From positions 28,736 to 92,735 of the forward strand of contig CAINEY010000049.1 in NCBI GenBank assembly GCA_903847945.1: a DNA stretch of 64,000 nt, in the 5' to 3' direction. The DNA is from an uncultured bacterium (GTDB lineage Bacteria > Bacillota_I > Bacilli_A > Erysipelotrichales > Erysipelotrichaceae). The first letter of the stretch is position 1; the number at the start of each line of letters is the position of its first letter. Both the position numbers and the translations under genes were made by a program. The notes under the pieces were generated by a model. That model was not told where the DNA came from. It searched no databases and worked only from the letters and a program-made list of their open reading frames with translations. This document shows positions 28,358-38,289 of the stretch, piece after piece.

Positions 28358-29284
28358 ATGAAACTCGTCAAAACTGGTCTGATTGGTTTGGTGGCTCTGC
28401 TGGCGCTTGTGGCCTGCGGTCCGTCCAAGCCTGCTCTCGAAGGATCCATCGCCATCGATGGCTCATCCACTGTCTATCCGATCACGGAACTCGTCGCGGA
28501 AGACTTCAATGCAGAATACCCGGATGTTCAAATCACGGTCGGATTCTCCGGAACCGGCGGTGGCTTTACGAAGTTTGCAGCCGGAGAGATCGAAATCTCC
28601 GATGCCTCCCGTCCGATCAAACAAGCTGAAAAAGATGCCTTGGTCGCGGCTGGGATCGACTACATCGAATTGAAAGTCGCCTTTGACGGCTTGTCCGTCG
28701 TCGTCAGTAAAGACAACACCTGGGTCGATTACCTGACCTTCGATGAATTGAAAATGATCTACGGTGCCGATGCAACGGCGCTCACCTGGGCGGATGTCCG
28801 TGCCGGTTGGCCGGCTGAACCGTTGGTGATTTATTCCCCGGGTCATGATTCCGGAACCTTCGACTACTTCACGGAAGCCGTCAACGGAAAAGCAGGAGTC
28901 ATCCGTTCCGACTCCGATAATGTCCAGATCTCCTTCTCTGAAGACGACAACGTCTTGGTAACCGGGGTGGCTGGGGATGCCGGTGCCATCGGTTACTTCG
29001 GATTCGCCTACTATGAAGAAAACGCCGACAAGTTGAAAGTCGTGCCGATCAAGAAGGGCGATGCTTCGGCCGTGGCCCCGACGTACGACACCATCAACAA
29101 CTCCACCTACCCGCTCTCCCGTCCGCTCTTCATCTATGTGGCCAAGGATGCCTTGGAACGTGAAGAAGTGGTCGAATTCGTGAAATTCTATCTGGAAAAT
29201 GCGGCTGAATTGGCTCAAGAAGTCGGTTACATCGCCTTACCGGATGCCGAGTACGAAGCCGGATTAGCCAAACTCGACGAGTAA
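28358..29284 (+). CDS. pstS: Phosphate ABC transporter substrate-binding lipoprotein
   Basis: Lipobox [46 protein letters not shown]. Confidence 0.94.
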   Translation: MKLVKTGLIGLVALLALVACGPSKPALEGSIAIDGSSTVYPITELVAEDFNAEYPDVQITVGFSGTGGGFTKFAAGEIEISDASRPIKQAEKDALVAAGIDYIELKVAFDGLSVVVSKDNTWVDYLTFDELKMIYGADATALTWADVRAGWPAEPLVIYSPGHDSGTFDYFTEAVNGKAGVIRSDSDNVQISFSEDDNVLVTGVAGDAGAIGYFGFAYYEENADKLKVVPIKKGDASAVAPTYDTINNSTYPLSRPLFIYVAKDALEREEVVEFVKFYLENAAELAQEVGYIALPDAEYEAGLAKLDE

Positions 29285-29311
29285 TCGACATCCGTCGAAA
29301 CCGTTGCCAAT

Positions 29312-29346
29312 GCGCACAGGCGCCCCTAGGGGCGCCTTGCGTGCGC
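29312..29346 (+). promoter_or_regulatory. Strong GC-rich intercistronic hairpin between pstS and pstC, without T-tract
   Basis: Perfect palindrome AGGCGCCCCTAGGGGCGCCT (29318-29337), extended by GCGCAC/GTGCGC. Confidence 0.75.
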
Positions 29347-29362
29347 TATGAAAGGAGTGCGC

Positions 29363-30253
29363 ATGACCGCTCGCAAACGCCATCAACAAACCGAAGTCCT
29401 GGTGCGTTGGATCCTCATCGGACTGAGTGCCGTCTCGATCTTGACCACAATCGGCATTGTCTTGACCTTAGCCTATGAAACCTTCGAGTTCTTCTCGATC
29501 GTGTCCATCGTCGAATTCTTTACCTCTCATCGCTGGGCCCCGGTGTTTGATCCCCCTTCGTTTGGGGTTTTGCCGTTGGTGGCCGGAACGATGATGATTG
29601 CGGTCTTGTCTGGCCTCATCTCCATTCCGTTGGGACTGGGCAGTGCCATTTACCTCAGCGAGTTTGCCTCCAAGAAAGCCCGCAAGATCATCAAACCGAT
29701 CTTGGAACTCTTAGCCGGGATTCCATCCATCGTCTACGGGTTCTTCGCCTTAACCTTCATCACCCCGCTGATTCGCAGCGTTGCACCGGATACGCAGATC
29801 TACAATGCCTTGAGTGCTTCCATTGCGGTCGGGATCATGACCTTGCCGATGGTGGCTTCACTCTCGGAAGATGCGATGATGGCCGTTCCGGATTCGATCC
29901 GACAAGGAGCCTATGCCTTAGGTTCCACGAAACTGGAAGTCGCCATCCACGTCATCGTTCCGGCAGCCTTCTCCGGCATCGCTGCCAGCTTCATGTTGGC
30001 GATCTCACGAGCGATCGGTGAAACCATGATCGTGGCTATCGCCGCAGGGCAGACCCCCAACCTGTCCCTTAATCCATTCCAAAGTATTCAAACCATGACC
30101 GGGTTTATGGTCAACATGGCCTTAGGCGATATCCAACAAGGCTCGATTGAATTCAAGACCGTGTTTGTGGTGGGCGCCTTATTGTTTGTGATCACCCTGA
30201 TCCTGAACTTGATCGCCCGGATCATCATCCAGAAAACCCGGGAGGTGTACTGA
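29363..30253 (+). CDS. pstC: Phosphate ABC transporter permease PstC (start 29348 or 29363)
   Basis: FGVLPLVAGTMMIAVLSGLISIPLGLGSAIYLSEFA, ELLAGIPSIVYGFFAL, SRAIGETMIVAIAAGQ. Confidence 0.93.
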   Translation: MTARKRHQQTEVLVRWILIGLSAVSILTTIGIVLTLAYETFEFFSIVSIVEFFTSHRWAPVFDPPSFGVLPLVAGTMMIAVLSGLISIPLGLGSAIYLSEFASKKARKIIKPILELLAGIPSIVYGFFALTFITPLIRSVAPDTQIYNALSASIAVGIMTLPMVASLSEDAMMAVPDSIRQGAYALGSTKLEVAIHVIVPAAFSGIAASFMLAISRAIGETMIVAIAAGQTPNLSLNPFQSIQTMTGFMVNMALGDIQQGSIEFKTVFVVGALLFVITLILNLIARIIIQKTREVY

Positions 30254-31119
30254 TGAAAACCACGAAACGCCATCAGCGAAGACTGTTGCTTAACCGCATC
30301 TTCGAATGGATCTTCTTCAGCACCATCGCTGTTGCGATCCTGGTGCTGGGGGCTTTACTCTTTGATATCTTCTCTCGGGGGATCAGTGGCCTGGATTGGT
30401 CGTTCATCACGTCGATGCCGTCCAGCCGTCCGGCCAAAGCCGGGATTTTCCCGGCACTCTTGGGAACTTTGTGGGTCATACTCCTGACTGCCCTGATTGC
30501 CTTACCGGTGGGTATCGGAACCGCCATCTACCTCGAGGAATACGCCAACAAAAAGTCCTGGTTCTTCAAAGCCCTCAACCTCAACATCGCCAACTTGGCG
30601 GGTGTCCCGGCCATCGTCTATGGGATCTTAGGACTCACCGTGTTTGTCCAACTCCTCAAGATCGGTCCAACGATCTTGGCCGGAGCCTTGACCTTGAGCT
30701 TATTGATTCTGCCCGTGATCATCGTGGCTTCCATTGAAGCCATTCGAGCCGTTCCCAATTCCATTCGGGAAGGATCCTTGGCTTTGGGGGTCACTCGGTG
30801 GCAGACCATCACCGGAGCCATCTTGCCGATGGCCTTGCCGGGGATCCTGACCGGATCCATTCTGGCTCTTTCTCGGGCCATGGGTGAAGCTGCCCCGCTC
30901 ATCATGGTCGGAGCCGTCGGGTTTGTGACCTTCCTGCCCGACAGTATTCTGGATCGCTATACAGTTCTTCCGATGCTTATCTACAACTGGACCTCGCGTC
31001 CTCAGGACGAATTCGCTCAACTCGCCGCTTCCGGCATCATCGTGATGCTCATCATCCTGATGCTGACCAATCTCACCGCCATTATCTTACGTAATCGCTC
31101 GCAACAGCGCATCGACTAG
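30253..31119 (+). CDS. pstA: Phosphate ABC transporter permease PstA
   Basis: [43 protein letters not shown]. Confidence 0.94.
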   Translation: MKTTKRHQRRLLLNRIFEWIFFSTIAVAILVLGALLFDIFSRGISGLDWSFITSMPSSRPAKAGIFPALLGTLWVILLTALIALPVGIGTAIYLEEYANKKSWFFKALNLNIANLAGVPAIVYGILGLTVFVQLLKIGPTILAGALTLSLLILPVIIVASIEAIRAVPNSIREGSLALGVTRWQTITGAILPMALPGILTGSILALSRAMGEAAPLIMVGAVGFVTFLPDSILDRYTVLPMLIYNWTSRPQDEFAQLAASGIIVMLIILMLTNLTAIILRNRSQQRID

Positions 31120-31127
31120 GAGCCCCC

Positions 31128-31883
31128 ATGTCCATCAAAGTCAACGTTCAAAACCTCAACTTCTACTACGGGGATTTCCAAGCCCTCAAAGGCATCAACA
31201 TGGAAATCCACGAAAACAAGATCACCGCGCTGATCGGTCCCTCCGGTTGCGGGAAATCCACCTTCATCAAGACGCTAAACCGAATGTATGAACTCATCGA
31301 TGGTACCAAAGCTACCGGATCCATCTCCTTCGATGGAACCGAGCTCTTGGATAAAGCCACGGATGTGGTCGACCTGCGCAAGCGTATCGGCATGGTCTTT
31401 CAGAAACCCAATCCGTTTCCCAAGTCCATCACCGAGAATGTCCTTTATGGGGTCAAACGTCACGGGGATGTTCCCAAGACCGAATGGAAAGAGCTCTTGG
31501 AGACGTCACTCCGTAAAGCTTCCTTGTGGAGTGAAGTCGAGCATAAGCTCAATCAATCCGCCTTCAGTCTTTCTGGAGGTCAGCAACAACGCCTGTGCAT
31601 CGCCCGCACCTTGGCGACTAAACCGGAAGTGCTCCTGATGGATGAACCCACCAGTGCTCTTGATCCGATCGCAACGGCGAAAATCGAGGAGTTGTTGGAA
31701 GAACTGAAAAAAGAATATACTGTCATTATCGTGACTCATTCGATGCAGCAAGCCGCCCGCATCAGTGATTATTGCGGGTTCTTCCTGAGTGGGGAACTCA
31801 TCGAATTCGGCTTGACCAAGCAACTCTTCTCTAATCCGCTCGATCAACGGACTGAAGACTACATTACCGGCCGCTTTGGCTAA
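31128..31883 (+). CDS. pstB: Phosphate ABC transporter ATP-binding protein PstB
   Basis: [66 protein letters not shown]. Confidence 0.96.
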   Translation: MSIKVNVQNLNFYYGDFQALKGINMEIHENKITALIGPSGCGKSTFIKTLNRMYELIDGTKATGSISFDGTELLDKATDVVDLRKRIGMVFQKPNPFPKSITENVLYGVKRHGDVPKTEWKELLETSLRKASLWSEVEHKLNQSAFSLSGGQQQRLCIARTLATKPEVLLMDEPTSALDPIATAKIEELLEELKKEYTVIIVTHSMQQAARISDYCGFFLSGELIEFGLTKQLFSNPLDQRTEDYITGRFG

Positions 31884-31895
31884 AAGGAACCCAAC

Positions 31896-32537
31896 ATGGT
31901 TAAAATCGATACTGAAATCAACGAATTCAAAGACGAGATCCTGATCATGAGCCATCAGGTGCGCAAGATGTTTGTCTTGGCCATGGAGGTCTTGGATACC
32001 GGACGCAAAGAAGAAGCGTTACGCATCGTGGAACTCGATGAGTACGTCAACAACGCCAACGAATCCATCAACGATAAGGCCATTGAGATCCTTTCCCTCT
32101 TGGCGCCCGTAGCGACCGATTTGCGCGTGATTCTGGCCGGACTCAAGATCTCCACCGACCTGGAACGGATCGGCGACTACGCCAAAGCCATCGCCCGTTT
32201 CGTCATCAAAAACGATGAACTGGATGAACGCCTGCAACCCTACATCAACCCCATCGCCAAGACCTTCATCGAGTTCTTCGATGAGACAATGCAGGCCTAT
32301 ACGGATCGCGATGTGAAGAAAGCCTTGGAACTTCCGGGACGCGATGATGAGATCGATACGGCTTTTAAGAAACTCTTGGCCTTCATCGAAAAACTCACCG
32401 ACGAGAACCAACAGATCGCTGCTCTAGTGCCCACCATCGGGATGTTGCGCAACTTTGAACGCGCCGGCGATCACACGAAAAACATCTGTGAAGCCATCAT
32501 CTACGAAGTCAAAGGCCAACACTACGATTTCGGTTAA
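31896..32537 (+). CDS. phoU: Phosphate signalling complex protein PhoU
   Basis: Repeated helical PhoU motif (ATDLRVILAGLKISTDLERIGDYAKAIA; NFERAGDHTKNICEAIIY). Confidence 0.92.
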   Translation: MVKIDTEINEFKDEILIMSHQVRKMFVLAMEVLDTGRKEEALRIVELDEYVNNANESINDKAIEILSLLAPVATDLRVILAGLKISTDLERIGDYAKAIARFVIKNDELDERLQPYINPIAKTFIEFFDETMQAYTDRDVKKALELPGRDDEIDTAFKKLLAFIEKLTDENQQIAALVPTIGMLRNFERAGDHTKNICEAIIYEVKGQHYDFG

Positions 32538-32615
32538 GCACCTTTACTATTTCACGGGCATTTTAAGTTTCTTCGCCAGCGCTTTGAGTATAATTGAAGT
32601 GTACGCGGGGAACTT

Positions 32616-34382
32616 ATGACGATCAATACCACTCAACTTTACAATGCTTTTATTCACGGCGCTCAATCGCTGATCGCCCAACGCCAGTCCCTTAACGCCA
32701 TCAATGTTTTTCCGGTGGCGGACGGGGATACCGGCACCAATATGGCTTCCACCGTGGAAGCCATTTTACGTCACGGACAACTCAAAGAAGGCATGGCGGA
32801 AACCTTGGCCTCCATTACCAACGCGGTAGCCCTCAATGCCCGAGGTAACTCCGGAGCCATCTTTGCCCAGTTTGTGATCGGACTCAATGAAACCTTACCC
32901 GATCGGGAACTCGACGACAAGGATGTCGTTATCGGTTTACAGGAAGCGGTCAAACGTGTTTACAGTGCGCTGAGTCATCCGGTTGAAGGGACAATGATCA
33001 CGGTGATGCGTCTGTGGGTCAGTGAGCTCGAACATCGCATCTCTAAAGGCCACGATCTCAAGGAAGCCTTCGATAAAGCCCTGCTTAGAGCCCATGAAGT
33101 GCTCAAGGATACGCCAAACCTGTTGACGGTACTCAAAGAACACCACGTGGTGGACAGCGGTGCCAAAGGCTTTGTGCACTTTTTGGAAGGCTTCTCGCAG
33201 GGCCTATTCACCAAATCCAAACCCACCATCGCCTTGGAAGATTCCCTAAGCTTTGAGGACAGTCATCTGGCGGATGCCCACGAAACCATTACCTACCGCT
33301 ATTGTACGGAAGCCTTGGTGGAAGGGGAAATCGGAGACATCAAAGCCAGGCTCGATGAATTGGGTGACAGTGTGCTCATCGTTAAGAGCCATCGCTTCAC
33401 CAAGATCCACCTCCACACCAATACCCCCGACCAAGTCATGGCTCTCTTGGAAACCCAAGGGAAACTCATCCAACAAAAGGCTGACGACATGATTCTTCAG
33501 CACGCGGATTTCACCCCGCATGCGGAGATTGCGCTATGGACCGATTCGATTGCCGATCTTCCGGCTTCAGTCATTCTTGAACACAAGATTCACGTCATGC
33601 CGTTGACGATAATGGTTGAAGGGTCACCTTACTTGGATCGATTGACCTTACCGGCTTCCCGCTTCTATGATCGGGTAAACACCTTCAAAGAATACCCCAG
33701 CTCTTCTCAACCCAACCAGAAGGCGGTAGAAGCCCGGTTCAAGGCTTTGTTAGGGAATTATAAGCATGTACTAGCCATTACCGTTTCCTCAGGGATGAGC
33801 GGTACCCATGCGGTCGTCAAAGCGGCTGCAGCTGCCTTTGACGGACGTGTCACGGTCATCGACTCCAAGAAAAACAGCGGCGCTCAAGGCTTATTGGTGC
33901 TTCAAACTGCCGAGTTGATAGCGAAAGGGCAAACCCTGGAGTCAATCGTTAAAACACTCAACGACAGTATTCCTAACACGCATATCTTCGTGAGTGTCGA
34001 TACCCTCAAATACATGGTCAAGATGGGACGCATCTCGCCGGTCGTGGGACGTATCGCCAAGTGGGTCAACCTCAAACCCATCGTCTCCATCGACCCCAAC
34101 GGAAAAGGGGTCACGATGGGATCCGCCTTCAGTAAAGCCCAAACCGAATCCAAGATCCTCAAACAGATCGATAACCTCTTAAAGTTGAATGATCTCGTCT
34201 CCTACGCGATTGTGCATGGGAACGATCCGCAACGGGCAGAGCGCTTTACACGGGTGCTTAGCGACAAACTGGGACAAGCCCCGGCTTTCGTGGAAGAAGT
34301 CTCGACAATCGTCGCCATGAGTGCCGGACCTAAGACGGTCGCCGTCGCACTCCAACTCATACCGAAAAGCAGTCAATCATAA
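32616..34382 (+). CDS. DhaL(DAK2)-DegV fusion protein (FakA/FakB-like)
   Basis: N-terminal NVFPVADGDTGTNMASTV, ARGNSGAIFAQF; C-terminal WTDSIADLPASV...TVSSGMSGTHAVV, VIDSKKNSGAQGLLV (DegV). Confidence 0.9.
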   Translation: MTINTTQLYNAFIHGAQSLIAQRQSLNAINVFPVADGDTGTNMASTVEAILRHGQLKEGMAETLASITNAVALNARGNSGAIFAQFVIGLNETLPDRELDDKDVVIGLQEAVKRVYSALSHPVEGTMITVMRLWVSELEHRISKGHDLKEAFDKALLRAHEVLKDTPNLLTVLKEHHVVDSGAKGFVHFLEGFSQGLFTKSKPTIALEDSLSFEDSHLADAHETITYRYCTEALVEGEIGDIKARLDELGDSVLIVKSHRFTKIHLHTNTPDQVMALLETQGKLIQQKADDMILQHADFTPHAEIALWTDSIADLPASVILEHKIHVMPLTIMVEGSPYLDRLTLPASRFYDRVNTFKEYPSSSQPNQKAVEARFKALLGNYKHVLAITVSSGMSGTHAVVKAAAAAFDGRVTVIDSKKNSGAQGLLVLQTAELIAKGQTLESIVKTLNDSIPNTHIFVSVDTLKYMVKMGRISPVVGRIAKWVNLKPIVSIDPNGKGVTMGSAFSKAQTESKILKQIDNLLKLNDLVSYAIVHGNDPQRAERFTRVLSDKLGQAPAFVEEVSTIVAMSAGPKTVAVALQLIPKSSQS

Positions 34383-34410
34383 TCACACCGTACGGTGGAA
34401 AGGGAAACGT

Positions 34411-34734
34411 ATGAACTTAAAAGCTGCGAAGTGGGCCGGATTAGCCGGTACAGCCATCATGGCCGCCATGATTGTCTATTCGATTGCTACCGGCGACATC
34501 GGAGCCGAAGGATCGATCTTATTGGGCATGGTGTGGGGTCAGATGAGCATGGTGGATCTCTACGTCGGATTCCTGCTTGTTTATCTGTGGATGTTCTATC
34601 GGGAGAAGACCGTCTTAGGAAAAGTCTTCTGGTTGATCTTCATCCTGGTGACCGGATCCTTAGCCACAGGCCTCTACATTTACTTAGCTGCCTCCAACAG
34701 TAAAACCGAAACCGAGTTCTTCTTCGGGAAGTAA
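34411..34734 (+). CDS. Small membrane protein, unknown function (start revised)
   Basis: 107 aa, three hydrophobic segments; SD AAGGGAAACGT-ATG. Confidence 0.6.
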   Translation: MNLKAAKWAGLAGTAIMAAMIVYSIATGDIGAEGSILLGMVWGQMSMVDLYVGFLLVYLWMFYREKTVLGKVFWLIFILVTGSLATGLYIYLAASNSKTETEFFFGK

Positions 34735-34762
34735 AAACGCGACATCCGTCGCGTTTTTTATT
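34734..34762. terminator. Bidirectional terminator
   Basis: AAAAACGCGACATCCGTCGCGTTTTTT. Confidence 0.8.
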
Positions 34763-35081
34763 AGTTGATGAGATCCAAGATCCGTTGGATCTTAGTGAAG
34801 TCAATGAAGCGGCTTTCCCGCAAGACTTCCTTTCCTTCAGCGAAGACGAGGATCGTAGGAACTGTGAACACCCGATTCTGTCCGGCGAGCTCAGAGAATT
34901 GCTCCGCATCGATCTTGAAGAACTTCTGCGGGTAAGCCTGCATCAGCTCCTCCAGACGCGGAAAGATCGATTTACACACACTGCACGTCGAGGTGGTGAA
35001 GTAAAGCACTACTGGCTTCTGCTCGGGTTGGATGGCTTTATAAACTTCCAAGTTGGATTGAGGATAGATCACAGCGTTCAT
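34761..35081 (-). CDS. Thioredoxin-fold protein (start revised)
   Basis: VVLYFTTSTCSVCKSIFPRLEEL CxxC; cis-Pro region FTVPTILVF. Confidence 0.85.
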   Translation of the reverse strand: MNAVIYPQSNLEVYKAIQPEQKPVVLYFTTSTCSVCKSIFPRLEELMQAYPQKFFKIDAEQFSELAGQNRVFTVPTILVFAEGKEVLRESRFIDFTKIQRILDLIN

Positions 35082-35149
35082 AAGTTCATTTCCTTTGACC
35101 ATGACACTTTAAAGGGCGAAGAGACAGTGGTCAAGGAGTTTGACTAATC

Positions 35150-35180
35150 CAAAAGAAAACCGGCCAGAAGGCCGGTCTCT
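35150..35180 (-). terminator. Terminator of the pilin gene
   Basis: Minus strand GACCGGCCTTCTGGCCGGTTTTCTTTT. Confidence 0.8.
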
Positions 35181-35189
35181 AGGTTAAAC

Positions 35190-35483
35190 TCAGGGGCAAA
35201 CGAAGTTGTCGGGGAAGTTGCCATCATCCCACGTGCAAGTGTAGGAGACGCCATCAACGGTAACTGTGTCAGTTCCGGCAGAGTCGGCAACAACACCAGT
35301 CGCAATACGCAGACCGATTTCGGATTTGACAGTACGCAGGTTAGCTTCAGCAACAGCGTTTTGAGCTTCCGTGATGTAGTTCAGAATGCTCGGAACGGCG
35401 ATGGCAACCAAGATGCCGAGGATGGTGATGACAACGATCAATTCAATAAGCGTAAACCCTTTTTTCTTGAGAATTTTTTTCAT
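35190..35483 (-). CDS. Type IV major pilin-like prepilin
   Basis: KKKG|FTLIELIVVITILGILVAIAVPSIL type III signal; two C-terminal cysteines. Confidence 0.92.
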   Translation of the reverse strand: MKKILKKKGFTLIELIVVITILGILVAIAVPSILNYITEAQNAVAEANLRTVKSEIGLRIATGVVADSAGTDTVTVDGVSYTCTWDDGNFPDNFVCP

Positions 35484-35547
35484 ATTTGTTCTCTCCTTGT
35501 TTTAATTTTATGCTTAAGGATACCTGATTGTCAATAATTTTCGCCGA

Positions 35548-36591
35548 TTATAAGTAACGATTTAGCAATTCTTTGTTCGGTGCGATGTCGGTGGCACTCT
35601 CCAGAGTGATTGTTCCACTGTTGACAAGCTTAGCCAAGCTCAATTCCATCGTTGTCATGTCGAGCTTGAGACCGGTTTGAATGGCGGTGTTAATCTGGAC
35701 GATCTTATTTTCTCGGATCAGGTTTCCGATAGCATCAGTCATGACCATGATTTCCTGGACGGCAATGCGTCCTGAGCGATCCCGCATGGGGATCAGCGCT
35801 TGGGAAATGACGGCGTTCAGTGAGGAAGCCAACTGGGTCCGAATCTGGGACTGTTGGTGAGGCGGGAAGACGTCGATGATCCGGTCAATGGTCGGGGCGG
35901 CACCTAAGGTATGCAGGGTGGAGAAGACCAAGTGGCCGGTTTCAGCGGCAGTCAGAGCGAGTGAGATGGTTTCATGGTCGCGCATTTCACCGACGAGAAT
36001 AACGTCGGGGTCTTCGCGCAAGGCCGAGCGCAAGCCACTGGCGAAGTCGTTGACATCACGGTGGATCTCGCGTTGGTTAATCAGGGACTTGTCGGATTTG
36101 TGGAGGTACTCCAGGGGATCTTCCAAGGTCAGGATGTGGTGATAGCGGGTCTTGTTGATGTGGTTGATCATTGCCGCTAACGTCGTGGATTTTCCGCTAC
36201 CGGTTGGTCCTGTCACTAGAATCAATCCGCGTGGAGCTTCAGCCAAACGGGCCAAGACGGGTGGCATGTGCAACTCTTCCAAGGTCGGGATACGGTTACG
36301 CAGTAAACGAATCGCAATGCAGGGAACGCCTTGTTGGCGATACACGTTGATGCGGTAACGGTTGCCATGAGAATCGGCATAGGCCGTATCGACATCATGG
36401 CCGTCATTGAACTGCATGCGTTGGATTTCGGACATGATCAAGGCCATGTAGCCGCGCATCATTTCAAGTGTCAACACTTCATAGTTGATCGGTCTGAGTT
36501 CCCCCAGGACCCGAAACAGCGGTGGGCGACCGGTAATCAGATGAATATCTGAACATTGGGTGCCTTGAGCTTTATCGAGTAAGTCTTGCAT
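35548..36591 (-). CDS. pilT: Type IV pilus retraction ATPase PilT
   Basis: GPTGSGKSTTLAAMI, REDPDVILVGEMRDHETISLALTAAETGHLVFSTLHT. Confidence 0.94.
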   Translation of the reverse strand: MQDLLDKAQGTQCSDIHLITGRPPLFRVLGELRPINYEVLTLEMMRGYMALIMSEIQRMQFNDGHDVDTAYADSHGNRYRINVYRQQGVPCIAIRLLRNRIPTLEELHMPPVLARLAEAPRGLILVTGPTGSGKSTTLAAMINHINKTRYHHILTLEDPLEYLHKSDKSLINQREIHRDVNDFASGLRSALREDPDVILVGEMRDHETISLALTAAETGHLVFSTLHTLGAAPTIDRIIDVFPPHQQSQIRTQLASSLNAVISQALIPMRDRSGRIAVQEIMVMTDAIGNLIRENKIVQINTAIQTGLKLDMTTMELSLAKLVNSGTITLESATDIAPNKELLNRYL

Positions 36592-36601
36592 AGTTCCCCC
36601 T

Positions 36602-38287
36602 TTAGTCTACGGTGTAGAGAATCTTGACGGCTTCTTCAGTAGTAGTCAAACCATTTTTAATGGCTTCAATGACTTCGTCTTTAAGGATTCTCAGGTTATT
36701 GTCGTGAATGTAGGTGTACATTGATTCAGCTGAAGCATTGGCAGCAATCATGCTTTGGAGTTTGTTATCGATCAGCAGGATCTCATACACGGCGGTACGT
36801 CCTTGATAACCGGTATTGTTGCACTTCTTGCACCCTTTGCCTTTATAGGCCGTGGTCAAATTGGTTTTCAACAGCATATTCTCAGCCGGAGTCACTTTAA
36901 CAGTTCCACGGCATTCCGGGCAGATGCGTTTCACCAAACGCTGCGAGATGACACAGCGCAGGGCGGAAGCGACCATGAAGGGTTCAATGCCCATATCCAC
37001 TAAGCGGCTGACGGTAGAAACGGAGTCGTTGGTGTGGATGGTGGAAAGCACGAAGTGACCGGTAATGGCAGCACGAATCGCAATCTCGGCGGTCTCTTTA
37101 TCACGGATTTCCCCAACCATGATGATGTCGGGGTCTTGACGCAAGACCGAACGTAAGCCGGTTGCGAAGGTCAAGCCCGTTTTCGGATTAACTTGGACCT
37201 GGGTGATGCCTTCGAACTGCAGTTCGATCGGGTCTTCGATCGTGGTGATCGATTTGGCCGGATCCGCCATGGAATCCAAGATGGCATACAATGTGGTCGT
37301 TTTACCGGATCCAGTCGGACCGGAAACCAAGAGAATTCCGTTGGGCAACATCAAGGCTTTATTGATGCGTTCCAGCGAAGCCGGAGAGACGCCTAAGGCA
37401 TTAAGGTTGTAGGTGATGTTTTTGTTGGCTCCCAACAAACGCATGACGACTTTTTCTCCGTAAGGTGTCGGCATGGTGGAGACACGCAGGTCAACATCCA
37501 AGGCTTTGTTTTTCACTTTGAAACTGCCGTCTTGCGGAATCCGCTTTTCAGCGATGTCCAATCCGCTCAAGATCTTGATGCGGGTAACAATCGAGGCATG
37601 CACTTCATTGGTGACTTCGTTATAAATGGTGAGGTCGCCATCGATACGGAAACGGATCCGGGTCGTGGTTTCTTCCGGTTCGATGTGAATGTCGGACGCA
37701 TTGCGTTGGTAGGCATCCACAATCAGGGTATTGACTAAACGAACAATCGGAGCGGAATCCACTCGTTCGGCCATGTTGTCGACTTCGACTTTGGCTGGGG
37801 TTGGTTCATCTTCGAATTTGAACTCCACATTGAGGTCACGGATGATTTCATCGGCAGCCTTGCGGGAGTACACGACGCCCATGGTCTTGCGGATCTCATC
37901 CAAGGGTGACAACACCATCTCGACATCCAAACCGGAAATCATGGAAATGTCTTGAACAGCCTCCAGATTCAACGGATCGTTGGTCGCGATGACCAATTTA
38001 CCGTTGTCGATCCGGATGGGGACAACGATGTATTTCTGAGCCAAATTCTCCGGTACGTAATGGACAACGTCCACATCCAAGAGGAAGCTGGGGGTTTCCA
38101 CATACTCAACACTTAATCGTTTCGACAAGGAGCGCAAGATGTCGCGTTCATTGGCGAAACCTAAGTCGATGATGATTTCCCCTAAACGTTTCTTAACGGT
38201 CTTTTGAGTAGCTAAGGCATACTGCAACTGCTCAGCATTGATAATGTTTTCTTCAATCAGGATATCGCCTAATCGCATTCTGGTCAT
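36602..38287 (-). CDS. pilB: Type IV pilus assembly ATPase PilB/GspE with MshEN-like N-terminus
   Basis: GPTGSGKTTTLYAILD, RQDPDIIMVGEIRDKETAEIAIRAAITGHFVLSTIHTND, CPECRG...CKKCNNTGYQGR zinc motif. Confidence 0.95.
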   Translation of the reverse strand: MTRMRLGDILIEENIINAEQLQYALATQKTVKKRLGEIIIDLGFANERDILRSLSKRLSVEYVETPSFLLDVDVVHYVPENLAQKYIVVPIRIDNGKLVIATNDPLNLEAVQDISMISGLDVEMVLSPLDEIRKTMGVVYSRKAADEIIRDLNVEFKFEDEPTPAKVEVDNMAERVDSAPIVRLVNTLIVDAYQRNASDIHIEPEETTTRIRFRIDGDLTIYNEVTNEVHASIVTRIKILSGLDIAEKRIPQDGSFKVKNKALDVDLRVSTMPTPYGEKVVMRLLGANKNITYNLNALGVSPASLERINKALMLPNGILLVSGPTGSGKTTTLYAILDSMADPAKSITTIEDPIELQFEGITQVQVNPKTGLTFATGLRSVLRQDPDIIMVGEIRDKETAEIAIRAAITGHFVLSTIHTNDSVSTVSRLVDMGIEPFMVASALRCVISQRLVKRICPECRGTVKVTPAENMLLKTNLTTAYKGKGCKKCNNTGYQGRTAVYEILLIDNKLQSMIAANASAESMYTYIHDNNLRILKDEVIEAIKNGLTTTEEAVKILYTVD

Positions 38288-38289
38288 GA

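Noticed and set aside
28463-29218. 251-aa minus-strand ORF opposite pstS
   Set aside because: Antisense to clear PstS; no family resemblance.
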